Source: Candidatus Woesearchaeota archaeon (GTDB taxonomy: Archaea; Nanobdellota; Nanobdellia; SCGC-AAA011-G17; JACPIM01). From it: a stretch of 49,278 nucleotides of DNA. The notes under the pieces were generated by a model. It saw only the letters and a program-made list of their open reading frames with translations, had not been told where the DNA came from and did no database searches. Position numbers and translations under genes: made by a program. Below, piece after piece: positions 1 through 10,800 of the stretch; within the stretch, counting starts at the first letter, position 1, and every line of letters begins with the position of its first letter. Location of the stretch: assembly GCA_016188045.1 (NCBI GenBank), contig JACPIM010000009.1:1-49278 (forward strand), written 5' to 3'.

Positions 1-1514
1 CAAGCTTTAATATTAAAGTTTTAGGAAATAATAATTTAATAAAAAAAGAAATAATCAAAGAAATAAATAAAATAGCAAATGAAGAAATAAAGAAAATAAA
101 AGGAGAATATAACAAAATAATAAAAAAAATCAATGAGGAATATAAGAAGAAAATAAATGAATTAAAGAAAACAATAAAAGATAAAGTTTTATTGAACTAT
201 AAGATTAATGAATTAACAAAAGAGAGAGATAAAAAACTAAAAGAAGAAAAAGAAAGATTAAACGAAAGAATAAAAGATATTTTAGATGAAAGAAATAAAG
301 TAATAGACGAATTAAAGAAAATAGAAACTCCGGTTATATGCCCTCCTTTAGAGATACATCCTGATGACTGGTGCAAAGATGGAAAGATAGTTTCTGGCAA
401 GAAAGATGCAAATGGATGTAAACTCAAAGATAAATGTGTTAAATGTCCTGTATGGCCACCTAAACAATGTAAGGACGGAGGTAAATTAGTTCCTGGTGGT
501 TTTGATCAGAATGGTTGTAAGGCTCCTGATAAGTGTATCATAGAAGGGATTACTACTACAAGTACAAGCTCAACATCCACTTCAACAAGCACAACTACTA
601 CTAGTTCAAGCACGAGCACTTCTAGTACAACCATACCAGGAGTTATAATAACAACCACTACTACAAGCACTAGTTCTAGTACGAGTACTGTTCCTGGAAT
701 AGGAATAATGATAATAGAGGGTGAAACGGGAAGGAAAGTAAATGAAACTATTTTGTATTTCTCTGATATTATCGTTGAATCTGATAGAACTAATATTACT
801 ATTGAAGAATTAGGATTGGGAGAATACGAGGAAAAAGAAGCTGAGGAACAAGTTTCCTATGAAGGAATTTATAATTTAGTTTTGTTCATACTTGTTATTT
901 TAATTTTGTTATACTTGCAGTATAGGAAAAAGAAATTAAATATCTTTGTCTTAAGTTTGGTAATAGGTTATGCTATCTTAACTCTGATTTTGTTGCTTTA
1001 CAACTTAGGCAGATATTTTGTGTTTGGTAACATAGTTGGATTAAATATAATTATTTACCAGGTTTATTTATTGATTAGATCAGTTTCTAAAAAAACGTTA
1101 TTAAACAGCTTGTATTATAAGGTTAGGGGCTTTTTTGTAAGATTAAGAGAAGATTTTGAAAGGGTAAATAAAATAGTTTTAAGATTATTTAATGGATTTA
1201 AAAAAAGAGTATATCATAAGGAAAGAGGAAGCTTAGTACATTATTTACCTAGTGGCCACGTATCAAAAAAGATTAATGCTAATAGGAATACGAGATTACT
1301 ATGTTTGGTTTCGTGTTTACTATTCTTTTTTAGTATTAGTTTGTATTTAGGACTAAGATTGGAAAGAGAGGTATTTGTTTACGGCTACTTAGTTCCAATA
1401 TTCTTAATTTTATTTACTGTTTTTGTTTTGGTATTATTAGGTACACTTCTTGTTTTAGTATTTCGCTTTACTTTTTGGATAATTAATAAGATTTTTTATA
1501 AAACTAATAAATAA
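1..1514 (+). CDS. Coiled-coil, Cys-knot and Thr/Ser-linker membrane protein (5' truncated by window)
   Basis: The reading frame is open from position 3, so the true start lies left of the window. A TTG at 192 is an internal codon, not a convincing start. The visible order is: a Lys/Glu/Ile-rich coiled coil; two short repeats each of the form C-x-DG-x(2)-V-x-G-x-D-x-NGC-x(3)-D-x-C near 350-540; a low-complexity Thr/Ser linker at about 545-690; and a C-terminal half with about five hydrophobic segments separated by basic loops. It is probably a membrane-anchored surface or stalk protein with the linker as an extracellular spacer. I do not recognise a family. The gene converges on the minus-strand gene ending at 1636. 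Confidence 0.75.
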   Translation, partial: SFNIKVLGNNNLIKKEIIKEINKIANEEIKKIKGEYNKIIKKINEEYKKKINELKKTIKDKVLLNYKINELTKERDKKLKEEKERLNERIKDILDERNKVIDELKKIETPVICPPLEIHPDDWCKDGKIVSGKKDANGCKLKDKCVKCPVWPPKQCKDGGKLVPGGFDQNGCKAPDKCIIEGITTTSTSSTSTSTSTTTTSSSTSTSSTTIPGVIITTTTTSTSSSTSTVPGIGIMIIEGETGRKVNETILYFSDIIVESDRTNITIEELGLGEYEEKEAEEQVSYEGIYNLVLFILVILILLYLQYRKKKLNIFVLSLVIGYAILTLILLLYNLGRYFVFGNIVGLNIIIYQVYLLIRSVSKKTLLNSLYYKVRGFFVRLREDFERVNKIVLRLFNGFKKRVYHKERGSLVHYLPSGHVSKKINANRNTRLLCLVSCLLFFFSISLYLGLRLEREVFVYGYLVPIFLILFTVFVLVLLGTLLVLVFRFTFWIINKIFYKTNK

Positions 1515-1635
1515 CTGTAGATCGCAAATTAAATAAATATTAGCTATCAAGACTCTTACTACACCAAGCTTAATCTTTTTATTGCTAAAAAATAACCAAG
1601 CGGGGTCTTTTCCTATAAGCGTTAACTTCCCATTA

Positions 1636-4600
1636 TTAAGGATAAATTATATATCCTGGAGAAGTAATACCAAATTCATCGTTGCATTTTATAATATAAA
1701 TCTGATTTATTAAAGCTGCATCATGGCTTTCAGAAATTGGATTTGACATATCACTTCCAGAACCAAAATTAAAGTCACTGTCTGAATATTGGCATGAAGA
1801 TGGTTCGTCTGTTGTTATGTGCAAGGTTCCTGCTTCTTTGTAAACTGAGACTAGTTTAGGATAATCTCTATCTGCTTTTATTGTAAACTCAATAAGTCCT
1901 TTTTTTGAGTTTTCTGTTGTTGTGGTGTCTATCGCTACATTACCTGCTTTGTCTTGGCAAACAACATAAAATCTATATGTTCCTTCATTTAATGGTGATA
2001 ATGGCTGTGTGTGCGTATTAGATAAAGTATTTACAAAGGCAGGCATATTAGGAAGTTCTACATTTTGCTTATCTGAATAACCACAAATTGCTCTTCCTGA
2101 TTCTGCTCCTTTTGAAGTTGTAACTGATAATACTAAGTTATTTCCGGTTTCTAGTTCTCCTGATGGTGATTTATTAACTATTTCTAATTTTGTAGATGAA
2201 ATTAATGTGTAAGGATAGCCTTGTGTATTTTTATTATTTTCTTTATCTTTGCACCTGAAGTAGTAAACATTTCTTATGTTTCCCGGTGTTGGAGTTATAT
2301 CTGAAGATGAAGTTGCTTCTTGTGCTGGCAATCCTTGAGCTTTTTCTAATTTTAATGTTGTTGAACATTCATATGCTGCTGAAGAGGCTGTCGGTACCAA
2401 ACCTGTCCCTATAGATTCACAACTAAATTGATTTTGCATTGCGTCATAATCTATATCTCTGTTAACTTCCCATTTACATGTTGCTAATTCATTTACAAAC
2501 ATCTTTATAGGTAATTCTGTAAATTCTTCTTTAACATATGTTCCGGAAAGTGGATTTACACTTGTGATTTCTGGTGCTGATAAATCTGGGCCCGGTTCTA
2601 TTGAGAACTTGATGTAATAATCACGACCATTTGCATTTCCTGTTGAGTCTTTACATCTTACATAAATTGTGTATTGGCCATTATTTGTTAATTGTAGTGC
2701 TTGTTGTGTTGTTAATTCTGACGGCAACATGAAAGTCATATTGTGTTTTATCAAAAATAAACTTGAACCAAAATCGAACTCCATTGAGTCAAATGCTTCT
2801 TTTGATTGCAGACTTCCTGAAGGTTTAGTATTAAATTTACATTGCGCTGCTTCATCTGTTATTAGACCTAATTTAACTGGAGTAAATGGTGGTATTGAAT
2901 TTGTAACTTCAAATCCTTCATTGGAAACTTCTTGTATTTGATAATCTTTCATATAATCTTTATCTGGTCTTATTCTTGGCGAGAAAGCATCATTTGGCTG
3001 AACATTTGTACAAATTTCATTATCTGTTCCTTTATTTACTAATTCACATAATTTACCTAGAGATTTACATCTATATTCTGAACAAGGTTTAACTTCTAAA
3101 TTTTTATTACATTTATCACAATCGTTTCCTCCATCTGGGGCTTCCCAAGCCTTGCAAATAAATCCAACTTTTCCTTTTTTAGTATCTGCTGCTAACCAAT
3201 CTACTAATTCATAAATTGTCCACACCCAAGCTATTAGATTTGCAACCCCTAATGCATAACCTGCTGGTGTTGCTGTTCCTAAACTTAAAGATTGTCCTTG
3301 AGGAACTTTTAAAGTTGATCCTTCAGCTACTGTAAAACCTCCCTCTGCTGGAGTTAAACCTGGTATTGGTCCGCCCTTTGTTAAGAGTCCGCCTTCTTTT
3401 ATGAATCCCATTGAAGCGGCTTTTTCTGTTGATATAAATGTTCCCGCTGGTATGGCTTGATTTGCAGATAAAGTATTTACAAAAGTACTACTACCAAACC
3501 CTGCGCCCTTTAATGAAGTAGCCATTGATGCTCCTGTACTACCCCCACCAATACCTGCAAATGGTGCTACTAAAGTCATAGGTCCTAAAAGTAAAGCACC
3601 ACCTGCTGCACCGAGACCACCACTAGCTAAACCTCCCAAGACAGTTACACCAATAATAGATAAAGGTATAGCTGATTTTTTAAAAAAGGTTCCGATAGTT
3701 GGTGCTTTAGGGCTTCCTCCTGTTTGAGGTGGTTTTTCTAAAGCATATTTTAATAAATTTGGTCTTGCCCTTGCCATTAATTTTTCCCTTATATTATCAG
3801 GAATTGCTAATTCTCCTTTTGGACCTTCTGCTTTTACATCAAATCCTCCTTCTGTAAATACTCCAACATAATTAAAATAAGCACCACAATCACCAATAGA
3901 TCTGCAAACAGAATGGGCTGCTGTAAATGCATCATCTGTTAGACATTGAGGATTATAAGTAACTTCCCATTTACTTTTTCCTAAAATATGATCCCAACCA
4001 GTTCTAGTAAAGCCAATTTCACAATCAACATTTGCTTGAGAACAAATATCATTTCCAATATTTTGATTTACATTAACTCCTTGTGTGTTTGTAGGAACGC
4101 CGGTAGAACCCAAATTTAAATTTTGATTTCCCCTAATCTGGGGGGTATCTGCTGGAGAGCCAGTTGGTTGTGGTGTTGGTTGTGGTGTTCCAAAAAAACC
4201 AGAACTTGGTTGATTTGTTGGTTGATTAGTTGGATTAGTTACTTGCTCTCCTGTGATTTCAGTAATTGCTTTACCAGTAGGACTTGGATTATTTGTAGTA
4301 GATTGACGAGAACTAATTAAAGTATTGCCTTGCCAGAATCTTGAGCCAGGTTTTACTAGAGGAACACAAGTTCCACCTTTTGCAGTAACTCCTGATTGTA
4401 AAAATGAACAATCTCTTTGAGAGATATCTTCACAACATGATCTTACTTTTGATTGTGAACTTAATGTATTACATTGAGCACAACTATCAAACCTATTTTG
4501 ACGACAAGCTGCTTCTGAGTAGCCACCTGATCCAGATAATCCCAAAGCATCTCTTTGTCCAAAAATACTTGGATTAAAAACATTACTTAGCGGAGAGGAA

Positions 4601-6285
4601 CAAAAAGGCAACTGAGGTAGATTTTTTGTAACCTCAAAAAATAAAGAAGTACCTTCTCCTGTAGTAGAAACCCCATTTGAATATGATTGGGTACATAATT
4701 CTTCTCTGAAGTCTTTGCAAGGTTCAGTTAATTCTTCTCCATTAATACAAGCTGCCCTGAAGTGTCTTGAGCCCACTCTATCTTGAGGAGCACCCATTGC
4801 ATCTGGACCAACAGGACCATCATAAAGACACCACGACTGACCAAGTGCTTTTGAGCCACCGGTTGCATCAGGAGAATTTGGATCTGAAGTGGTGTCTTTA
4901 CAATTTAAGTCCTTGCATAAAAACTCACCATCTTTTTCCCCACATAGAGTTCCTAAAGTATAATCGCAATTACCGCAATTTTCATCATCTGGATTAGTGC
5001 ATATATTATCTATATTCTCTAAAATTCTTCCTTTATTGTAAGATTTTTCTTTTTGAGTTTCAGAGTTTCCTAGAAAAACATTTTCAGGATTATTTCCAGA
5101 ATCAAACCAGTAAACATCTTCATTATAACAACCTAAATTATGTAGTTTAGCAACATCACAAGGTAATTCATCGTTGCTGCATAAATAGCCTTCAAAGAAA
5201 CCTGTTTTTTCTTCTGGTGGTGTATTTGGATCAAAATTAAGAACTGCTTGCCCTGTTATTGATTGAGTATTAACATTAAAAGTTATTACTGTGGAAGATG
5301 GATTTTCAATATTGTTTTGTGGATCTTTACATCTTACATAATAATTATAAGAATTTCCATTTATTAAATTTGAAATAAAAACTGAATGTGAAGTACCGCC
5401 GGTTGTTGAAAATAAACTAGACATTTGATCAAAGGATTTATCTTGGGTATCATACCTGCAGTTTGCTGCCTTATTTGTTGAAATTTGTAATGTGGTGGAT
5501 AATTGAGTTACTGTTCCTAGAGGTGATTGAATTGTTATTTGTGGAGGAAAAGTATCTGTTGCTGCTGACCTTCTACAAACCGGTTTTGCATTGGGATCTG
5601 GACCTATTTGAACTGATTCTAAGCCTTGACAACATTGTTCTCCTTTTGAACTATCAATTACAGAACCTTCTGAAATACAATTCTCAAATCCTGGAACTTG
5701 TTGCTCGGGTGGAGGAGGAAGTGTTTTTTGAATACCACATTCTTCTGCTGTTGTAAATGAACATTGGCCTTGAGCTTTGACACAACAGCCTTTAACACCT
5801 GATCTTACTGAAGCTAAACAAATATATTCATCTTGAATTCCAGGATCAAATTTCATCGTTACATCTGGGTATTGAGAAGTAACAGATTTACATTTTGTTA
5901 AAGTTGAAATAAAAGCTTGATTACTAAGTTGACAGCAACCAATAGAACACTGGGGTATTTGAGAGCATTCGCCTTGTTGAAAAGTTCTTTCATCCTGGCT
6001 TTTACATTCAGAATTTGCAACGTTGTTAAAACATTCGCCAGAATCAGAATCAAAACAACAACCCAGAGAACAATAATCTGTGTTTTCACATGTTGTAAGA
6101 GAATGTTGTTTAGTTTTATCGCATTGAGAAGCCGAAGTATAAACACAAAAATCTCCTGAGACGGTTTTTTCACAACATTCCTTATTTTCTTGAGCTTCAA
6201 CTTGTGGTGCATTAAATGGAAAATAAAAAGCGGAGAAGACTATTACAAATAACATAAATATTGCTTTTTGCTTTAATAATCTCAT
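1636..6285 (-). CDS. Giant Cys-rich secreted/surface protein (1549 aa)
   Basis: The N-terminus is a signal peptide (about residues 1-31, basic then hydrophobic) followed by CC-containing knots. Ig/fibronectin-like modules ending in a Y-x-x-(R/K)C-x-D strand occur near residues 318, 1208, 1345, 1443 and 1532. A Gly/Ala-rich hydrophobic stretch lies near 875-905 and another hydrophobic segment near 1012-1032, so the middle may be membrane-inserted. The protein shares its plan, including the middle Cys cluster with an EYRC-x-(S/A)LG signature, with the 1120-aa protein at 7846-11208: they are diverged tandem paralogues. Its start overlaps the stop of the preceding gene by one base (TAATG), with AGAGG upstream, so it is translated in an operon with the pilin-like genes. 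The biochemical role is unknown; cell-surface or pilus-associated function is inferred. Confidence 0.85.
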   Translation of the reverse strand: MRLLKQKAIFMLFVIVFSAFYFPFNAPQVEAQENKECCEKTVSGDFCVYTSASQCDKTKQHSLTTCENTDYCSLGCCFDSDSGECFNNVANSECKSQDERTFQQGECSQIPQCSIGCCQLSNQAFISTLTKCKSVTSQYPDVTMKFDPGIQDEYICLASVRSGVKGCCVKAQGQCSFTTAEECGIQKTLPPPPEQQVPGFENCISEGSVIDSSKGEQCCQGLESVQIGPDPNAKPVCRRSAATDTFPPQITIQSPLGTVTQLSTTLQISTNKAANCRYDTQDKSFDQMSSLFSTTGGTSHSVFISNLINGNSYNYYVRCKDPQNNIENPSSTVITFNVNTQSITGQAVLNFDPNTPPEEKTGFFEGYLCSNDELPCDVAKLHNLGCYNEDVYWFDSGNNPENVFLGNSETQKEKSYNKGRILENIDNICTNPDDENCGNCDYTLGTLCGEKDGEFLCKDLNCKDTTSDPNSPDATGGSKALGQSWCLYDGPVGPDAMGAPQDRVGSRHFRAACINGEELTEPCKDFREELCTQSYSNGVSTTGEGTSLFFEVTKNLPQLPFCSSPLSNVFNPSIFGQRDALGLSGSGGYSEAACRQNRFDSCAQCNTLSSQSKVRSCCEDISQRDCSFLQSGVTAKGGTCVPLVKPGSRFWQGNTLISSRQSTTNNPSPTGKAITEITGEQVTNPTNQPTNQPSSGFFGTPQPTPQPTGSPADTPQIRGNQNLNLGSTGVPTNTQGVNVNQNIGNDICSQANVDCEIGFTRTGWDHILGKSKWEVTYNPQCLTDDAFTAAHSVCRSIGDCGAYFNYVGVFTEGGFDVKAEGPKGELAIPDNIREKLMARARPNLLKYALEKPPQTGGSPKAPTIGTFFKKSAIPLSIIGVTVLGGLASGGLGAAGGALLLGPMTLVAPFAGIGGGSTGASMATSLKGAGFGSSTFVNTLSANQAIPAGTFISTEKAASMGFIKEGGLLTKGGPIPGLTPAEGGFTVAEGSTLKVPQGQSLSLGTATPAGYALGVANLIAWVWTIYELVDWLAADTKKGKVGFICKAWEAPDGGNDCDKCNKNLEVKPCSEYRCKSLGKLCELVNKGTDNEICTNVQPNDAFSPRIRPDKDYMKDYQIQEVSNEGFEVTNSIPPFTPVKLGLITDEAAQCKFNTKPSGSLQSKEAFDSMEFDFGSSLFLIKHNMTFMLPSELTTQQALQLTNNGQYTIYVRCKDSTGNANGRDYYIKFSIEPGPDLSAPEITSVNPLSGTYVKEEFTELPIKMFVNELATCKWEVNRDIDYDAMQNQFSCESIGTGLVPTASSAAYECSTTLKLEKAQGLPAQEATSSSDITPTPGNIRNVYYFRCKDKENNKNTQGYPYTLISSTKLEIVNKSPSGELETGNNLVLSVTTSKGAESGRAICGYSDKQNVELPNMPAFVNTLSNTHTQPLSPLNEGTYRFYVVCQDKAGNVAIDTTTTENSKKGLIEFTIKADRDYPKLVSVYKEAGTLHITTDEPSSCQYSDSDFNFGSGSDMSNPISESHDAALINQIYIIKCNDEFGITSPGYIIYP

Positions 6286-6755
6286 TATAAACCTCTTCTA
6301 GGTTCGTCTTCTATGGCAAATTGGAATATAAATTCCTTATCTGGTGCGGGTGGAACATCTTTAATCTTACAAAGATATAATTTATCTGGATAAGGTTGTA
6401 ATTTCTGACAAATATATGGTTTAAGTGTTGTTTGTGTTTTTGCTACATTATAAAGTAATGTGTCAAATATTCCTGAACCACATTCTTCCCTTACAATATC
6501 AACAGAGGCATCATATAACCTTCCGAATGGTAAATCTACGTTGGCTGAGAACTTATCCTGCTCTACTGAAACATCATTTTTAGAAATTCTTATTTTTTGG
6601 TTTGCAGTTAACAAAGTAGTATCTTCACCTATATCAACATCTATTTTTAAATCGTCTATTTCCTCTACACTTAATCCTATTTTTCCGAAAGACCCTATGT
6701 TTAAGCATTGTGTTTTCAAATCATCTTTTAGTCTCAATGAAAGCGCTTGCTCCAT
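6285..6755 (-). CDS. C-terminal part of split pilin-like protein
   Basis: This 156-aa frame has no signal peptide or membrane segment of its own. It begins MEQALSLRLKDDL, which reads like the middle of a protein. It lies in exactly the same frame as the upstream 108-aa pilin-like gene, separated by one TAA and two codons. Changing that TAA to TTA (Leu) would give one continuous protein of about 267 residues, with an N-terminal pilin-like helix and this beta-rich C-terminal domain. The likeliest reading is therefore the second half of one gene broken by a nonsense change. Separate translation from ATG 6755 is possible but the upstream ribosome-site match is poor. Confidence 0.6.
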   Translation of the reverse strand: MEQALSLRLKDDLKTQCLNIGSFGKIGLSVEEIDDLKIDVDIGEDTTLLTANQKIRISKNDVSVEQDKFSANVDLPFGRLYDASVDIVREECGSGIFDTLLYNVAKTQTTLKPYICQKLQPYPDKLYLCKIKDVPPAPDKEFIFQFAIEDEPRRGL

Positions 6756-6761
6756 ATCTTT

Positions 6762-7088
6762 TTATGTTAAAATTCTTGTTCTACAGTATCTTTGAGTTGG
6801 AATATCCCAACCACGATAGGAAACTTCCTTGTTAAGATACGAGAGATAAGTTCCTTCTGCAGGATCCAAGTAGCCACCTTGCAACCCCATCTGCTTTATT
6901 CTTTCATTACCCTTTTCAATTAAACAAGTTTTAAAATGCTCTTCTATTGGAGGGAATTCATCTTGCAAGTTTTTTTCAGAAGCCGGACCAAAGTAAACCC
7001 TATCTCTTAAAAATATAAATAATGCTATTAATACTATTAATATAATACCAATTATGGCAAAAGTAGAGACTTGTCCTCTTTTAAACAT
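6762..7088 (-). CDS. Pilin-like membrane protein, N-terminal part
   Basis: The sequence starts MFKRGQVSTFAIIGIIL: a short basic, Gly-Gln containing leader followed by about 20 hydrophobic residues, as in archaeal type IV pilin-like (class III signal) proteins. An extracellular segment with LQGGY follows and the frame stops at TAA 6764-6762. The sequence then continues in frame as the 6285-6755 frame, so the pair probably represents one pilin-like protein interrupted by a stop. An upstream T/A-rich region near 7100-7120 can supply a promoter on the minus strand. It heads the operon that runs into the 1549-aa secreted protein, suggesting a joint role at the cell surface. Confidence 0.7.
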   Translation of the reverse strand: MFKRGQVSTFAIIGIILIVLIALFIFLRDRVYFGPASEKNLQDEFPPIEEHFKTCLIEKGNERIKQMGLQGGYLDPAEGTYLSYLNKEVSYRGWDIPTQRYCRTRILT

Positions 7089-7156
7089 AGTTTATACCTC
7101 TTGTTTTTTAATTTATAATTGTTTCTATGGATATTTTTATTTGTAACATCTATGAA

Positions 7157-7516
7157 TTATTTTTTTATATAACCAAATTTTCTGTTATATTTATCATGAT
7201 CTATTATATCGAGTATAAAACACACAATTTCTATTTGATCGCCATGTATAGTATAAAGCATCCTCTAGAAATTGCTAAGTTCAACTCTCCAAAGGTTTTG
7301 GACATTATATTCTTTGGGAATTAATTTTTTAGGTATATTATCTCCATAAAATGGATTTACTTTGATAAATTCTATCTTCTGTCTTATTGATTTTAGTAAT
7401 TGAATTTCTTCACTATTCTCTTTCCCCTGTTTGATTTGTTGACCTACGACTTCATTTAATTTTTTCTATTCTTTTTCCGCTTCGTTTAATAATACTACTC
7501 TTGTTGGCTTGTTCAT
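7157..7516 (-). pseudogene. RelE/ParE-type toxin, disrupted by two TAG codons
   Basis: Read from ATG 7516-7514 on the minus strand, one frame runs 119 codons to TAA at 7159-7157 and encodes a recognisable small basic RelE-like toxin: KIEFIKVNPFYGDNIPKKL, LWRVELSNF, RMLYTI and a C-terminal IIDHDKYNRKFGY segment. Two in-frame TAG codons break it: codon 17 (7468-7466), in KE-stop-KK, and codon 84 (7267-7265), in NF-stop-RM, where a Trp (TGG) is expected. The start overlaps the stop of the upstream winged-helix gene by 4 nt (ATGA), the normal arrangement of a toxin behind its antitoxin. No frameshift is needed. The family assignment is from sequence pattern; loss of function is inferred. Confidence 0.75.
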
Positions 7517-7794
7517 ACTTCTGTTCCCATATGTATCATCTTTTCAAGCTCTTTTCTTTCAGCAAATACCCAGAGAATCCCTTTAGTACCAATAATTATT
7601 TTTCCGCTAAGTTGCAAATAATCAAGTATTAACATAAGTGTTTGATGCATCACTTTTTTTGGTAATCTTCTCTTTAGTTCTGCAGTAGTTATTACTTCGT
7701 TGGCCTCTTTTAAAACCTCTTCCACCATAAAAATAGTATTCAGGGTGGGTGAATGTTTTATATTTTTAACTTTTTCAATTTGTAATTGTGTCAT
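7513..7794 (-). CDS. Winged-helix antitoxin-like protein of RelE-type module
   Basis: The 93-aa protein reads as a small winged helix-turn-helix: a helical ELKRRLPKKVMHQTLMLILDYL segment (residues about 40-61) followed by a beta wing ending in LWVFAE. It overlaps the start of the decayed RelE-type toxin by 4 nt, so it is best read as the antitoxin/regulator of that operon. The frame is intact while its toxin is broken, a state expected when the toxin decays first. The upstream 50 bp are almost pure A/T (TATATAAAT stretches), consistent with a promoter. Its DNA target is unknown. Confidence 0.65.
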   Translation of the reverse strand: MTQLQIEKVKNIKHSPTLNTIFMVEEVLKEANEVITTAELKRRLPKKVMHQTLMLILDYLQLSGKIIIGTKGILWVFAERKELEKMIHMGTEV

Positions 7795-7845
7795 TTTGTA
7801 TTTTATTTTGATATAAATATATATCTAATTAATATATAAATATTT

Positions 7846-10800
7846 CTATGTGTATATTTCTATAGGGCCAAAATTATTATTATATTGGTCTTTGCATTTT
7901 ATGAAATAGTAATTTTGTGTTATAGTTGTTGTTTGAACTGTTGTTTCTTTACCTTGTAATTCTGCTCCTTCTGAATCGTAATTGAAATCTTTATCTGAGA
8001 ATTTACATGTTGAAGGTTCGTTTAAAGTTATGAATAACGAATTAGATTCTTTGTAAATATTATTTAATTTTGGTGGTTCTAAGTCTTTTCCAACTGTAAA
8101 TTCTAATTGTGTTACTGCTTCATTTCCTGCTACATCATTGCATTTTATATCATAATGATATCTTCTTTGAACTAAAGGACCTTGAGATTGCGAGTGAACT
8201 TTTGCGTCTGTATTCTGGAATTTCATAAATTGCCCCTTGTCTATTGAATAATGACATGTTGCAGTTCCATCTTGGGCACCGCCCGTAGTTGCAACTGCTA
8301 ATGTGAAAGCATTATTATATAACGTGTCTGAAGGTTTATCACTTTCTAAAAATTCAACTTGTAACTTATCTGTTCCTGTTAAAGTCATTTTTTTAGGAGC
8401 TGAAATCCAATGATTTTCTGATTCGTCTTTACATGAAATGTAGAAATCATTGTTACCTTGTTGAATTCCTGTTAAAGTTCCGGTGCATTGGAAATAAATC
8501 GTATCTTGTCTTTCATCTGGACAATGTATCCTGTTTTCCTGTGGCATATCATTATATTTAACTTCTGTAGTAGACCATCTGCATTTTACTTCACTTGAAT
8601 CATATAAAAAAACTAAGAAATTTACTTCTGATAATCCATTTTTAATTAAAGTATTTCCTGGAGAATCTGTAAGAGTAATATCCTCCACCACCGGAGGAGC
8701 TAAATCTGGTTCTTTTTTAGTTGTGAATTCAACTTCGTAGGAAGCCGTTGTTGATTTTGGATTTCCTTGAACATCTTGGCAAATTATATAATAATCGGTT
8801 GTTATTTCTTCATTTGCGCTTGAGGGTGGATGAGCAATTAATATTCTATGATCCTGTATGTATGATGTTGTAATTGTATGGTCCATATCTTCAAATTTGT
8901 TTTTTGGAGTTCCTACTGTATATGAACATATTGCCAATTCATCTGTTGTTAATGCCAAAGTAAATGGCTGATAAGCAGGTAATAATTTATTTATTTTAAA
9001 TCCTCTGCTGTGTTCTGTGATATCTGATTTTGAAATTTCTTGTTTTTCAAATTCTTCATAATTTGGAGATATTTTTGGTGAAGAAACATCTGTTGGATCA
9101 ATGTTTGCGCAAATGCCTCCATTATTATCTTCTGCATTTGGAATAAATTTGCATGCTGTTCCTAAAGCCCTGCATCTATATTCTGTGCAAGTATTAAATT
9201 GATTTCCATCTACATTTTTTAGATCTTCAAATTTTTCTTGGACTCTGCACTTATCACAATTATCTCCTCCTACTGGAGGACTCCATGGCTTACATGTAAC
9301 TGTAACTGTTTTTGTTTTTTCTTCACAACCACCTAATAAGGCGCCGATTATTGCACCAATAATTGCAGCTATTGCTCCTAATGGATTAAATCCGAATAGC
9401 ACTAGACCTATTCCTGCCCCTATACCTCCTGTAGCTAATCTTGAATTGAGACTCGCATTTTTTCCGCCACCACGACCAAGGCAGGTATATTTTGATAATA
9501 ATAGATTAAACTCTCCGGATAATCCCTTCATTCCCTTAAAAACCCCTATCTTTGTTCCCCATTCAACCACTTTTAAAGGACTTATCATCGATGGTCTTGG
9601 GCCAGGAGCTGAACCTGTCCAATAAGCACTAAAAGAAAGGAAACCAGATGGTTGATCTGCTTCAACTCCATAATCTAAACCACAATCACCTAAGGATTTA
9701 CATTGTTCTGCCTTTTTTGTTATCCAGTCGTCTTTTTCTGCATAACAGTTTTTAACACAACTATTTGGACAAAATTCTCCAACTAAGTATTTAACAGTCA
9801 CTTGTTCATTTGCTTTTGAACAAATAGAATTTGTGTCTTGATTTGGTTCTGTCCTTGGTAGGTCTGGTCTGTCTGACATGGCTGTTGCCGTAGATCCTTG
9901 AATATCAAAATTGCTAGAAAGCATTTGACCTATTACAGATCCGCTTCCAGAAATTTGTCCTTGAACTGCGCCTAAAACAAACTGCATTGGTGTTGATAAT
10001 CTTCCTTCTAAACTCGGACTTTCCCAAAAAGCAAAGCCTAATGGTACTGTTGAAACATCAGTTGTAATCTTAGAGTCATATATATTATTCTCTATACATT
10101 CAGCAGAAGACAGCCCCCCATTATTTAGGACTAGAGGAAAATCTCCTGGGCTTATCGGACTTATCATTTCAATTCCCAGTTCTACGATGTTTTGTATTTC
10201 TTTAAACGATGTATCCCCACCTAGATTAGAGCCTTGACTACAAACTTCTTCTCTATATCCCCTACACGGCTCTACAATTTCTTGTCCTTGTAAACAGTAA
10301 TGCCTGTAATGAATTGAACCTGGCCGATCATAATAATTTCCTGTTGGCGACTCATAAATACACCAAGACTCCCCTTCTTGTTTGACTTTACCTGGGCCTA
10401 AATCTGTATCATGTATGTTCCACTTATCAACATATGGATCTTTACATGATGTGTCCTCACAAATTGGAGTATTTGTCTGTGTATTATCTTTGCAAAACTT
10501 ATTATTTTCTAAATTACATTTTTCTTTAAGTTCTTCTTTATTACCACAGGAATCTTCAGAATGAACATTACCGTCATAACATCCTGTTCCTTTATTTTTT
10601 TCACAGGGTGAATTTGGCAGGGAAGAACACATTTTACCTAAGTTAAACTCTCCTTTACAATCAACCTTTTTTACAAAGCTATATGCCCCTTCTGTTATAC
10701 AGCACCCTTCCTCCATTCCTATACAAATATCCGTACAGGTTGTATCAATAATATCTGGTTTAAATTCTGGTGTTAAACCTGGATGATCCGCAGCATCACT

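Noticed and set aside
192..194. TTG as start of the first gene
   Set aside because: The frame is open without a stop to position 3 and encodes the same coiled coil; the true start is outside the window.
545..695. Thr/Ser/Ala trinucleotide-rich tract as a CRISPR or microsatellite
   Set aside because: Units are irregular ACA/ACT/AGT codons inside an open frame encoding a Thr/Ser linker; no regular spacer-repeat structure.
7127..7324. Plus-strand frame of 65 codons
   Set aside because: It lies antisense to the RelE-type pseudogene, starts without a ribosome site and has a T-rich composition typical of a shadow frame.
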